Made by a program: the position numbers and the translations under genes | Notes under the pieces: generated by a model | The model's input: the letters and a program-made list of their open reading frames with translations, nothing else | Told to the model about the DNA's origin: nothing | Databases searched by the model: none | Shown here: piece by piece, positions 10,965 through 21,788 of the stretch | Layout: each line of letters opens with the position of its first letter | How positions within the stretch are numbered: position 1 is the first letter of the stretch | Origin: Craterostigma plantagineum | Taxonomy: Eukaryota; Streptophyta; Magnoliopsida; Lamiales; Linderniaceae | Reading direction: 5' to 3' | Assembly: GCA_027422505.1 (NCBI GenBank) | Contig: JAPQWV010000650.1 | Location: 124,001 to 188,000 of the forward strand | DNA: 64,000 nucleotides

Positions 10965-11113
10965 TGTTGGTTCTCGCTCCTTGAGCGAATCTCATGTACT
11001 GCTTTCCTTGTTTTTATTTAGTGACCATTTCCCAAAAAAAAATCTGACGGGGACTTGGCACCGACGGAAACGGGGATCATGGCTACAGTAGGACGCCGAA
11101 TGGGAGGGGATCT

Positions 11114-13094
11114 GTGATGGAGAAAAGAGCGGATTCGTCTAGGATCTGTGATCGTGCAATTGGGGTTATTGGCAACGGCTTGATCAGTGGTGATGTCGCG
11201 GCTGAACAACGTCCGCCGATGCCGGATCTGAAAGCACTTTGTGAGGTTTACCCAGAATTCGCTGCTTGCTTTGATGGGGATCGATTCCATGATTTGATGA
11301 GTAGGGTTCATGGACCTGATGTGAAGGCCCACGGGCAATCAGCCACGTAGCGATGCGATGGTGGTGGCGGGGCATGCGAGGAATTATGTTGAAAGAGACG
11401 AACAACCCATAACTAGGGGTCTGATTCACACACCAATGATGCGTGGAGGAGGTCATGCTCAGATAAAAGGCATTCTCCGGCGAAATCCTAGACAATTCAA
11501 CCGAACTCAATGGGGGAGACCGGACACCTCGTCACCGCCCCGAGGCTTAATTGCCAGACGATGTGTAGACATGGGAGGCGATGATCTTGTGGATGAGGAT
11601 AGTCCTGGGCGAGACGACAGGAAATGGGTCTAGGGTTTTCGGCGAATCGACAATGACCTCTCTTCAGCCACCTGTATCGGAGGTATCGGCTAGGGCGGCG
11701 CTGCGCGATGAAATGGCGACTCGACGATGGAGCAGGAGACGTCATAAAAGGGACCAATTGGCCATGTTGGGCCGACACGTAATGCAGACGATAATGGCAG
11801 CCCTCGACCCATCGAACAAAGGGGACCGGTTTTTTCCCGTCTTGGGCCGATGAGTTCAACGAAGAGGGCGAGCACTACAGCTCCATATCTGGCGGCGATA
11901 ACGGGTAGCGGCCAGCCTCCCCGGGTGGGGCATGAGACTAGGGGTATGAAGCTCGGTTATAAAGCTCGGTTATACGGCACCATCTATAGTGGATGGGGTT
12001 AGCGAGGCGAGGCCTTCAAGGGAGGTGGCGAGTTGTGGAAGAGAGAGGTGGAAGCACACATTGGTTGGGTATTTCCTGGGGAAGAAGCCGTACTTCCCCT
12101 TCGTTGAGCGATTTCTGAGGTCACAGTGGTGCGGGTTGATTGAAGTTTGCTCAACTATTAATGGGTTCTTCATGTTCCGGTTCGAATCTGAGGCGGCTTT
12201 GGTGGGAGTCTTGGAAGGGGGTCCAGGGATGATGAATGGTCAGCCCCTATTTTTAGAGCCATGGAAGCCTAGGATGTCTTTCGAAAGAAAAGAGGTAGTG
12301 GAGATACCGTTATGGATGAAGCTATGGAATGTCCCATGCGAACTATGGACGCAGCAAGGCCTTGGGGTAGTGGCGAGTGTGGTGGGCCGCCCGCTGTACG
12401 CAGATGCCGTGACAACGAGAGGAGACAGAATTGACTATGCCCGTATCTGTTATGAAGACACTAGCCGACCCGTTTGTAGAAGCATTCAAATGTTCGATTG
12501 CCATCGGACGATGATGGAGCGAATGTACTTATTCCTATTCGAGTAGAGTATGACTGGCGCCCATCCAAATGTCCTCAATGCGAGAGGTGGGGCCATAAGG
12601 AGGCGCAGTGCCCGCAGCGAGGGGAGATGGAGATATTGGCTAACCGTCATAGCCATGCGCAACAGAAGGGGGCCGTAACACATCGGTCGGAAGATGTGGG
12701 AAGGAGGTCGAATAGGCAACGAAATCGTCCGAATACATTGGATCGTCAGACCCGCATGGAAGGCAGGAGGAGCGCGGCCCAAGGGCGCAGTAATATGGGA
12801 GGCCGTGTGCAGGAGGAGTGGCGACAGATGGGGGCGAAAGGGAAGCCCATCATGTTGCCGCAACCGAGGGCGGAATCTCATATTGTACATCAGCGAGGGG
12901 AAAGCGTTCAGGGTGAGTCGAGTTCGTCTAGGCGCAACTCAGAAGGACTACGGATGGCGGGTCCCACAAGATCACCCACGGGAGAGGTGCAAAATAGGTT
13001 TGCAGCTCTATATGATTTGAATGACGTGACGGATAATCTCCTATCTCAAATGGGCCCTAAAGACAGTGCAGCCCATAACGGGGTCCATTCGTAG
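11114..13094 (+). pseudogene. LINE A ORF1, DUF4283/CCHC protein, frameshifted
   Basis: Nucleic-acid-binding partner of the LINE ribonucleoprotein. It starts MEKRADSS at 11114. The N-terminal motif MPDLKALCEVYPEFAACFDG is at about residues 37-56. The frame stops at 11348 and the protein continues in others (11358-11633, then 11989-12546). The DUF4283-like core is at about 12040-12440 (VGYFLGKKPYFPFVERF, VLEGGPGMMNGQPLF, EVVEIPLWMKLWNVP). After another frame change near 12490 come the knuckle CPQCERWGHKEAQC (12572-12613), a basic linker and the terminal motif NRFAALYDLNDV before the TAG at 13092-13094. At least three frame breaks make it non-functional. Confidence 0.85.
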
Positions 13095-13096
13095 CA

Positions 13097-16000
13097 TTGG
13101 GAGCATGGAATGTACGTGGTCTTAACAAACAAGACCACAGGAGGGCGGTGGGGGATTTGATAGCGCATGAACAATTGAGTATGATTGGGCTTCTTGAGAC
13201 ACGTGTGGCTGAGTCTAATGCGGGGATTATTTCGAGTGGCATTAGATCAAGATGGAGCTGGTTCTTCGATTACAATGTAGGACCAGCTACGAGAATTTGG
13301 GTTGGGTGGGACCCTACGAGTTTGACAGTGGATATTCTAGAGTTCTCGGCTCAGGCTGTTCACTGTCGTGTGATCTCGAAAGAGAAAGGAGAGGTGGTTT
13401 TTGTCTCCTTGGTTTATGGGAAATCAAGAAGGGATGAAAGGATTACTTTGTGGGACGAACTGGTTACGATGGCCCAATCCCGAGTAACAGATGCATGGAT
13501 AGTCCTGGGGGATTTCAATGCTATATTGCACACGGGGGAGGGATGAGGAGGAGCGCCAGCTACGCAAGACATGGCAGAGTTTCACGGGTGCCTGCTTCGA
13601 GCGGATCTTACTACTATACCTACGACGGGGCAGGTCTTCACGTGGTACAATCAGCAGAGGAGTGCTGCGGGAGTATGGAGACGGCTTGATCGTATGGTGG
13701 CCAATCCACAGTGGTTCGCACGATTCCCTGATTTGGTCCGTCGATGCGCGCTCCCATCATCGTCAGACCACTCGCCCATTCTTTTGGGTGCTGTTACGCC
13801 TCGGCTGCGAAAGGTGACCTTTAGGTTTGAAAATTTCTTGACGAAGGACATGGCCGTCTTAGAGCAGGTTCAGCGCATTTGGAGCATACCTATCTGTGGC
13901 TTTCCCATGTTCGTTGTAAAGCAACGCTTGAAGCTTTTGAAGCCAATTTTCCAACAGATGAGGAAGCCCAAAGGGGAGTTAGCGGCGAATGTTATTGAGG
14001 CAAAGCGCTTTCTGGGAGCTAGCACAGGATTTCTCATCCCGCTATCCAGACGAGGGGCTGTTTTTGGACTTTGAGAGGTTGTGCCGTTCGACTTATGTTA
14101 AGGCGGTGGAGGTTGAGCATACGGCGCTATCGCAACGGGCTAAGATTGCGTGGCTGAAGGATGGGGATCAGTGTTCGTCTTACTTCTTTCGTAGGGTGGC
14201 CGTGCGTCGAGCTCATAATCGAATTGTTTCCTTAGAAGATGCGATGGGGGCCGTGTTGGATGAACCTCATCAGGTGGAGGCTGAGCTGATAGGTTTTTAT
14301 TAGGACCTCCTAGGCAAATCGTCCACTCCGAACCGATAGCAGTCGCGGCCGTGCAAAGGGCTGTGACGGGCATGCTCTCGCCAGCGGATGCGCTATCCAT
14401 GATCGGCCCTGTAGATGGAAGGGAAGTACGAGAGGCACTTTTCTCTATCGGGGATGAGAAGGCGCCAGGACCGGATGGCTACACCGTCGCCTTTTTCAAG
14501 GCGGCATGGGGTACAGTGGGAGAGGACATCATTACGGCTGTACGGGATTTCTTTGTGACAGGTAAGCTTCTTAAGGGTATCAATAGTACACTTATAATGC
14601 TGATCCCCAAGGTTGAGACGCCACGTCGCGCTACGGAGTTTAGACCTATTTCGTGCTGTAATGTGCTATACAAGGTCATCTCCAAGATTTTGGCGAACAG
14701 ACTTAAGCCATTCCGACCTGTGTTGGTGCATGGGAACCAAAACGGCTTTCATACATGGGCGGTGCATCAGTGACAATGTCTTGCTCGCCCAGGAATTGTG
14801 CCTTGGTTACAAATTAAGGGGGAGACCGCCGCGAGCAATGTTTAAGATTGATTTGGCTAAGGCATATGATAAGGTTGAGTTAGTTTCTTGATGGCCGTCC
14901 TTGAGGCTATGAGCTTTCACCCTACTTTTATTGGGTGGATTAGGGCATGTGTGACGACGACGGCTTTCTCACTTAACCTGAATGGCCAAGTGGTTGGTTT
15001 CTTTGAGGGGAAGAGAGGTCTTCGACAGAGCGACCCCATTTCACCGTATTTGTTTACATTGGTTATGGAGGTGCTGCATGGGATGGTTTCATTATGTATT
15101 TCTGAGGAACCGAGGTTTACATACCACTGGCATTGTGAATCAATGAGACTGGCATCACTGGCGTTCGCAGATGATCTGCTGCTCTTCAGTCAAACGGATG
15201 CAGTGTCGATCGGTGTGCTGAAGGATGCACTTGGTAGATTTGCGGCGTTGTCAGGGCTACATCCCAACCCGAACAAGAGTGTTATGTACTTGTCACGGCG
15301 GGCGGAAGGGTTGACCACGCAGATTCAGTCACTTATAGGATATAGGGTGGGACATCTCCCAGTGCGCTACCTGGGGGTACCACTTATCACTACACGACTT
15401 TCGACAGCGGACTGTGCACCGTTGCTACATCGTGTGGATCAGCCCATTGGGTCATGGCTAAATCAGTCGTTGTCGTATGCCGGACGACACCAGCTGGTTA
15501 AGTCGGTTCTTCAGGCACTACATGCATACTGGTCGGGGGTTTTTTTGCTTCCTAAAGGCGTTGCCCGAGCCCTGGAAATGCGCTTTAGGAAATTCCTTTG
15601 GGGGGGATCGACGGCGAAGGTGGCATGGAAGGTCCTATGTCTCCCAGTGACGGAGGGCGGAATGGGCATCAGATCCATAGAAGCGGACAACAAAGCACTA
15701 CTCATGAAGCATCTATGGAGTGTGCTCACTAGGGCCCCGGATTCGATTTGGGTAGAGTGGCTTTACAGGACACGCCTACATAATCGATCGGTGTGGGATC
15801 TGCCCATCTCGTCGAATGATGCGTGGAGCTGGAGAAAGATGTTGCAGTTGCGACCATTGATACGATCGCTTATTACATTTCGGGTAGCGGATGGCGCAAG
15901 TATTTGGCTCTTGAAGGACCCGTGGCTTTTACTTACTCCTTTACTTGAGAGGTTTCCTAGGGGACCTCTTGCGATGGGTCTACATGCTGATTCATGCTTG

Positions 16001-16702
16001 AGTGAGGTTATTGACGCCCACGGTTGGAACTGGCCCGGGCAAGGGTCAGTCGAGTATATTGAGATTAGTCGTCTCCTTCCTCAGGTGGTGCGGGGGGCAC
16101 ATGATGGGGTTATTTGGACGGGCTCTGCGACGGGGACCATGACGGCCAAGGCGGCAAGGGAAGCGATTCGATTTAGAAGGGAACCAGTTTGTTGGGCTAC
16201 CCTATTTTGAGGGCCTTTGAAGGTGCCACGACATGAGTTCATCCTCTGGCTTGGGATACAGGATCGGTTGGCGACTAGAGATAAGCAATGGATTGCTCAG
16301 AGGGCGGGTACGCCGGCATGTGTCCTCTGTGATGAGCTGCACTATGAGACGGTCCAGTACCTTTTCTTCGATTGTGCATACTCACGCCATTGTATGCGGC
16401 TGCTGCGGATGCGTATTCGGTGGTTGTGGCTGTATCGGGCGTGGAGAGAGGGTATATGATGGGCGGCTACTAGATGGCGAGGACGACATCTTATCCACGT
16501 AGCTTATCGACATGTGCTGGCATCCCTTGTCTACCATATTTGGAAGGCGAAGAATAGGCGCTGGAAGGAAGGTATCGCTACATCTCCTGATCGGCTTATT
16601 GAGAGTGTGCTTGCGTTGGCTGTCATGTGAATTAGTGGTACCCCCACTAAGTATGACCTCCAGCGCGTGGCTATACGTAGAATCTGGAGGGTGGATTGGT
16701 AG
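13097..16702 (+). pseudogene. LINE A ORF2, endonuclease-reverse transcriptase, broken
   Basis: Would nick the target DNA and copy the LINE RNA. The APE-type endonuclease opens with AWNVRGLNKQDHRRA just after the ORF1 stop; no ATG is found where LINE B has one. Endonuclease landmarks are DAWIVLGDFNAI (about 13490) and SDHSPILLG (13765). RT landmarks are EKAPGPDGYTVAFFKAAWG (14456), FRPISCCNVLYKVISKILAN (14637), the motif with LRQSDPISPYLF, where the usual G of RQGD is S (about 15020), and catalytic FADD at 15164-15175. The C-terminal zf-RVT region is PRHEFILWLGIQDRLATRDK (16227) with CVLCDELHYETVQYLFFDC. Frame breaks occur near 13546, 14070, 14300, 14772 and 16208 and a stop near 16460. Confidence 0.88.
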
Positions 16703-16733
16703 TTTGTAGGGCTGCGGTCTTTTTGAGTTGTAC

Positions 16734-16751
16734 CCAGTAGCATGTTACTGG
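16734..16751 (+). other. LINE A 3' UTR stem-loop
   Basis: CCAGTA-GCATGT-TACTGG, a perfect 6-bp stem with a 6-nt loop, about 75 nt before the poly(A). The same fold with changed bases is found in the other LINE tails of the window. Confidence 0.7.
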
Positions 16752-16845
16752 TTGACTGTGCGGAGCAATGATCCCACTCATCTTGTATACTTTCCTACTA
16801 TCTTAATATATGGAACCTTAAACCAAAAAAAAAATTCGTTTGGGT

Positions 16846-17687
16846 AGCCTGAGACATGCGTTAGGATTTAAAACCTTAGTTTTTGGTTAGAACTAACATT
16901 TTCAGGTTGGAAGAACCCTAGAGCTCGTGAGTTTCTGAGTAGAATGCCTATATGAGTTTAGTCTCGGCCAGATAAATTTTTGAAGAACTTCCGACCGTAT
17001 GTAGTTCATCATTTCAGTTGCGGGCGATTGGGAAACTTTGGAGAGGTTAGGTGATTTTAAAATTGGCAATGGGACTTTCGATCGAAACTATAGCCTCATT
17101 AAACCTAACAGAAGTCTCGGCGATTGAGGGATCGGTCGAAAGTGAGCTCAAAGCACGTCGAATCGGGCGACGATGAAAGCGGTTAAACCCTCATGGCATA
17201 CGATGAATCGGATGATTCCATGCATACGCAAATCGAGCGAAACTAATTACCATGCAAAATTCAATCGGCCGATTATGTGAGTGATGGCGATCTCGGCGAA
17301 ATGATACATAGCCCAAGCACAAATCGGGCGATTGGAAGATGACGAAAACATGCGGCGAAACAAGATCATGAACGTCACAAATCGGGCGATTGGAAGTGGT
17401 TTCCATGCATGATTACAACACATGGGATTGCCAATTTTTGCCGATTAAGATGAAACCTTACCAAGAGTGGAATCGGGCAAAAGGGAGATAAGAATTTAGG
17501 TCATCTTTGGATTGACTAAGTATCATACCAAGATTTCTTAACGTGTGAGGAAAATATTAGACATCAACCCATTCCTCTAAGTTTAGGTCTAATAATTACC
17601 AAGTAAATCAAGGAGACGTTGGATAAGGACAAATATAAGAAATAAAATAAGGGAAAACCCTCATACACATAGAACCCGACTAAAAGA
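16846..17687 (+). repeat. 1.08-kb tandem array, rest of unit 4
   Basis: Continues unit 4 exactly where LINE A interrupted it (GTAGCCTGAGACATGC follows the TSD). It stops at GAACCCGACTAAAAG, about 90 bp before the expected unit end, at the junction with LINE E. One block of about 20 bp is missing near 17560 relative to units 1-3; the same deletion is seen in the unit at 43590. Confidence 0.85.
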
Positions 17688-17960
17688 CGCGCATGGCATA
17701 TGATGGACAGAGGCAAGGCCGTGCTGGAGGAGAACAACTCGCCTACTGAGGAAAGGAGGGAGAGAGATGCTAGTAATTGAACAGCTGCGCCTACCATAGG
17801 AAATGAGAGACAGCTCAATGCGGGATGCTCAACAAGCAATGACCCCACTATAAGGCCAACGCATGAAAACCATAATCCGTTTGCGGTTCTCGCTGAATTG
17901 GAATGGCATAGCGCCGATAGTGAGGGTCCTACAGCAGCCCTTTGTGACAGGTTTAAATGA
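17688..17960 (+). pseudogene. LINE E ORF1, C-terminal remnant
   Basis: The last ~90 codons of ORF1. The final part reads in frame through the terminal motif NPFAVLAELE to a TGA at 17958-17960. That stop overlaps the ATG of ORF2 in the arrangement ATGA. The motif aligns with the ORF1 C-termini of LINEs A, B and C. Confidence 0.65.
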
Positions 17961-20261
17961 TCCCAGTCGCCGTTTGGAATACACGTGGTCTAAACAGGTT
18001 AGACCACAGATGGGGCGGTGGCGGAATTGATTACTCGATACAATCTGAATTGTTAGGGTTGATAAAAACCAGGGTTTCTGAGCAGAACGCAACAAATATT
18101 ACTAACTCGATCAGGGGTAACTGGAAATGGTTCTATGATTATGAGGACGGGCCGGCCGCACGTATGTGGGTGGGATGGGATCCACAAGCTATTGGACTCA
18201 CGATTGTAACGTATACTACTCAGACTGTCCATTGCAAAATAACCATCCTTGCTGAGGGCCTGGATTTCTTTACTACATTCGTGTATGGCCACAACCTCCG
18301 AACTGATCGGTGTGGACTTTGGGATGACCTGGCTGCAACTTCACAAGCACGCGCACCGTTCCCTTGGGTAGTCATGGGTGACTTCAATGCCATCACTGAT
18401 CGAACGGATGCGAGAGGAGGAGCCCCGACCCGGGGCTGTCAAGATATGAATGCGTGCTTGATTTCGGTGAACCTCGTAAATCTGCCTCGACTAGGCTCTT
18501 TCTTCACCTGGTATAACCAACAGAGCGGGACCTCGGGGGTTATAAGGCGCTTGGATAGGATGCTCGGGAACCCTTCCTGGTTCGCTAGGTTTGGGGAGTT
18601 GGCGCTCCTCCTGCTACGTCTGATCACTCACCCCTTATCCTGGAAGCGAACTCCCAACCACAGGTGCGCGGTACTACCTTCCGGTTCGATAATTTCCCTG
18701 TTCATGATCCGCGGTTCATCCCAATAGTGGAAGGGATCTGGCAGAGCGAGGTGGCGGGGTATCCCATGTATGGGGTTGTTAAGAGACTTAAAGCCCTAAA
18801 ACAGGAATTGAGGAAACTACGACGTGACAAGGGGGACCTGAATCGCAATGTTTTTGCGGCTAGACACTTCCTAGAGGCGGCCCAAGAGCTCCTGGGAGAA
18901 CACCCGATGGAACCCAACTACTTATCCTTGAGAAACGGTGCAGGTTTGTTTATGATAAGGCTGTGGATATGGAACACTCTGCTTTGGCCCAACGTGCCAA
19001 GGTTGATTGGTTGAAAGATGGAGATCAATGCACTACTTTCTTCTTTAAGAAGGTTAGTGTCTGTAGGGCTTTCAATCGCATTCTCTCGATTGAAAATGAT
19101 GATGGGGCAACCATAGAAGGTGAAGAACACGTCAGGGCTGAGATTTTACAGTACTACACAAACATCCTTGGTCACTCAAATCGTGTCACCCCGCTTGTCC
19201 CCACAGAGGTGGCTCCTTATATCACCAGGACCCTTAGCTCGGCAGAAGCAGATTCGTTGGTGGGGCCGGTTACTGATACGGAGATTAAGAAGACGCTATT
19301 CTCCAAGGTGACAACAAATCTCCAGGACCGGATGGTTACTCGCTAAGTTTTATAAGCATGCATGGGATATAATCGGGACGGATACCACGAACGCCATAAA
19401 AGAGTTCTTCAGGAATGCATCTGCTGGGGGAACTGAATTTGATGCTTATTACCCTTATCCCAAAGGGGGAGAACCCTAGGACTGCAAGGGACTTTAGACC
19501 CATATCATGCTGCAATGTCCTCTACAAGGTCATCTCGAAGGTGATTGCCAACCGACTCAGGGGATGCTTGGGGAAGCTCGTCCATCCTACTCAGACGGCG
19601 TTCATCCCAGGCCGGCATATCACAGATAACATCCTTCTGGCTTAAGAAATATGTCATGGGTATAATAGCGCTGGGCTACCTGAAAGAGTGGCGTTCAAAG
19701 TGGATCTAGCTAAGGCTTACGATATGGTCGAGTGGGACTTCCTCCTGATCACACTTGAGGCACTACACTTCCACCCCACCTTCATAGGATGGATCCGTTC
19801 TTGTCTCACGACTTCTTTTCTATCAATATCAATGGTCGGCCCGAAGGATATTTCAAAGGGCGGCGTGGTCTTCGGCAAGGTGACCCTCTGTCTCCGTACC
19901 TTTTTACATTGGTTATGGATGTTTTGCAGGGTATCATACAGGAACGGATTCGGCAAAGTGGATGCTTTAGGTATCATATGCGAACCCACAAATATGTTCA
20001 TGCTATCCTTCGCCGACGACCTACTTCTGTTCTCTCACGCGGATGAGGGTTCCGTGTGCGTCTTGAAGGAGAGTCTAGATCACTTCGCGACTATATCGGG
20101 CCTTCGTGCTAACCCCGACAAGAGCGAGATGTACATCTCCAGGAGAGGTGAGGCCAGTACGGGAACATTGCAAGCCATTATGGGGTCTCGACTGGGTCGC
20201 TGGTGTACCGTTGATCACGTCGCGGCTGACCATTGCTGACTGTGTGCCTCTTATCATTGCA
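17957..20261 (+). pseudogene. LINE E ORF2, endonuclease and partial RT, broken
   Basis: Starts MIPVAVWNTRGLN at 17957, overlapping the ORF1 stop. The endonuclease domain covers about 17957-18660 with VVMGDFNAI (18371) and FFTWYNQQSG (18503). A frame break near 18600 separates SDHS-equivalent sequence. RT landmarks are FRPISCCNVLYKVISKVIAN (19494), the primer-grip region, RQGDPLSPYLFTLVMDVLQG (about 19870), the FADD motif within LSFADDLLLFSHADEG (about 20005) and LRANPDKSEMYISRRGE (20104). Breaks lie near 18600, 18950, 19320, 19640 and 19850. It ends abruptly near ITSRLTIADCVPLI. Confidence 0.83.
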
Positions 20262-21601
20262 TTATTAGCGGATCTCGACATGGATAATTCTCGACATTTA
20301 ATTAATGCACAAAAATCTCGATATAAACTAATGATTTCGAGCTTGGTCTGGACATGAAATTCGAACTTGATCTCGACATAGCCTTTAATGTGGATGTCGA
20401 GCTACTTAATATAATATATAATTTCTAGGTTAAGTCTCGATATGAACTAAATGGATCTCGAGTTGAGAACTCGACATGTTCTACAATAATTTCAATATCA
20501 AATAACACTTAAGAATCTCGACAATGATTTCGAGATATATACTGATAATATAATTAAGAATGTCGAGATGTTATATGAAAATTTCGAAGTAAATTTCAGA
20601 ACTAATCTCGACATGAATTTCGATGTCTTTCTTGGGAGTAGATCTCGATATGTTCCTGAATTAATTTCGATATCACATAAAACTAGATTTCAACCTAAAT
20701 CTCGATATGTATTGTAGCACCCGGGTCCTCGTAAGTATTAGGGCCAATAAATTTGCACAAATGTTGACCACGATTATGCGCTTTTCATGCATTAATTTCG
20801 CGATTATGTGACTTACGTGAAGTTTCGTGTGGTAAATTACGTGCTTAGGTGATCTTACGAAATTTGGTACAGTTAAATTGTACCAACCGATCCTTAATTT
20901 ATTTAGGAATTTTCGAAAGATAGGCTAGAGAAATTTGGGCCATGAACAAGGCTTGGGCTAAAATTAAAATTAGGCCCAAAAGTTGCTAGGATCACTAATG
21001 GTCTAAATTGAGAGCTGAGCCCAAAACATTTAAATGGCTTGGGGACAAATTTCCCTAAAATAAGGGATATTTTCGTCAATTGAGTCCCATCTCATTCCTT
21101 AAAGAAATTAAATGTAGCTAAGAAACCGTTTCAAGTCCACCAAACTCCATAGCTAGGGAACTAACGTGAGCTTGAGCAAGGAAGGAGGAGAGGCCGAGAT
21201 ACGAAACGCGAGGGCTTTGGACTAGGTATTATCCTTTAACCATGATGTTTAGATTTTAGTCTAGAATTGGTATATGTTAGGATTTAGGACACAAAAATAC
21301 CACATATTGGGGCCGATGCGATTTTAAACCCTAAACGAACACCCTTTAAGCTTGATTTGGTGAGTTTAGCACTTTAAGGGCATGTTTAGGGAATATCAAC
21401 TATGAAGAGTTGGGTTTAACTCGGTGATTTCGTTAAGCACGAACTTTAGGGTTCCTGAGGTTCATACGGTCTTCAAAGGTGTTCTTAATAAAAGCAACTT
21501 TTGATCTTTAAGACGATGCATCGCGAAACTAAAAGTTGTTTGGCAAGAATTCGCAAAACATAAGCTTGCGAACCCATGGTCGCATAAAGATCGCGAATTT
21601 C

Positions 21602-21788
21602 TTTTGGCCGAAAGCCGATGGTGAAACCCCGGGCCGACCCACTACCTGCGACCAGGTCAATCGCACATGTCTGGGTCCATGTGGGCAGGCCTGGAGAAAT
21701 GTCACAGGGTGGAGGTTCGAACCCAGGACCTCTCCCAACATTACTCCAGGCACCTCCCCCTCAACCAGTAGAGCTAAGGGCTCATCGC
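21602..21788 (-). mobile_element. tRNA-derived SINE, 187 bp
   Basis: Flanked by a perfect 14-bp TSD AGATCGCGAATTTC (21588-21601 and 21789-21802). On the minus strand the 5' part has a box A-like TAGCTCTACTGGTTGAG and, about 35 nt on, a box B-like GGTTCGAACC, the internal RNA polymerase III promoter of tRNA genes. The 3' end is short and A-rich (GGCCAAAA). There is no open frame. It depends on LINE machinery for movement. I do not assign it to a named plant SINE family. Confidence 0.85.

Larger units (their letters stand above)
10112..11040 (+). mobile_element. ORF1-only non-autonomous LINE, nested in LINE A
   Basis: Flanked by the 12-bp TSD AATCTGACGGGG (10100-10111 and 11041-11052) and ending in poly(A), so it moved as its own retrotransposition event. 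It begins inside ORF1 (GLGIIASVLGKPLFADAMTA), passes the CCHC knuckle and the ORF1 C-terminal motif, and then goes directly into a LINE 3' UTR with no trace of ORF2. The tail TAGTGACCATTTCCCAAA matches LINEs F and G, not its host LINE A, so it came from a different subfamily. Confidence 0.88.
9852..16834 (+). mobile_element. LINE A, full-length plant L1 with nested insertion
   Basis: Bounded by an 11-bp TSD in tandem unit 4 and ending in poly(A). The 5' end has TGTGCGATTTTCACACAG (about 9890), shared with the 5' ends of LINEs B and C, so it was inserted at full length. Order: leader, nested ORF1-only LINE (10112-11040), ORF1 (11114-13094), ORF2 (13097-16702) and a 130-nt 3' UTR with hairpin. 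All coding parts are broken. It is more decayed than LINE C. Confidence 0.93.
17688..20261 (+). mobile_element. LINE E, truncated on both sides
   Basis: Plus-strand L1 starting within the 3' part of ORF1 and ending within RT. The loss at the 5' side is usual for LINEs. The loss at the 3' side is not: there is no zf-RVT domain, 3' UTR or poly(A), and the sequence runs directly into a chromovirus LTR that is also missing its end. One deletion therefore removed both. Its protein sequence is clearly more divergent from A, B and C than those are from one another. Confidence 0.85.
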
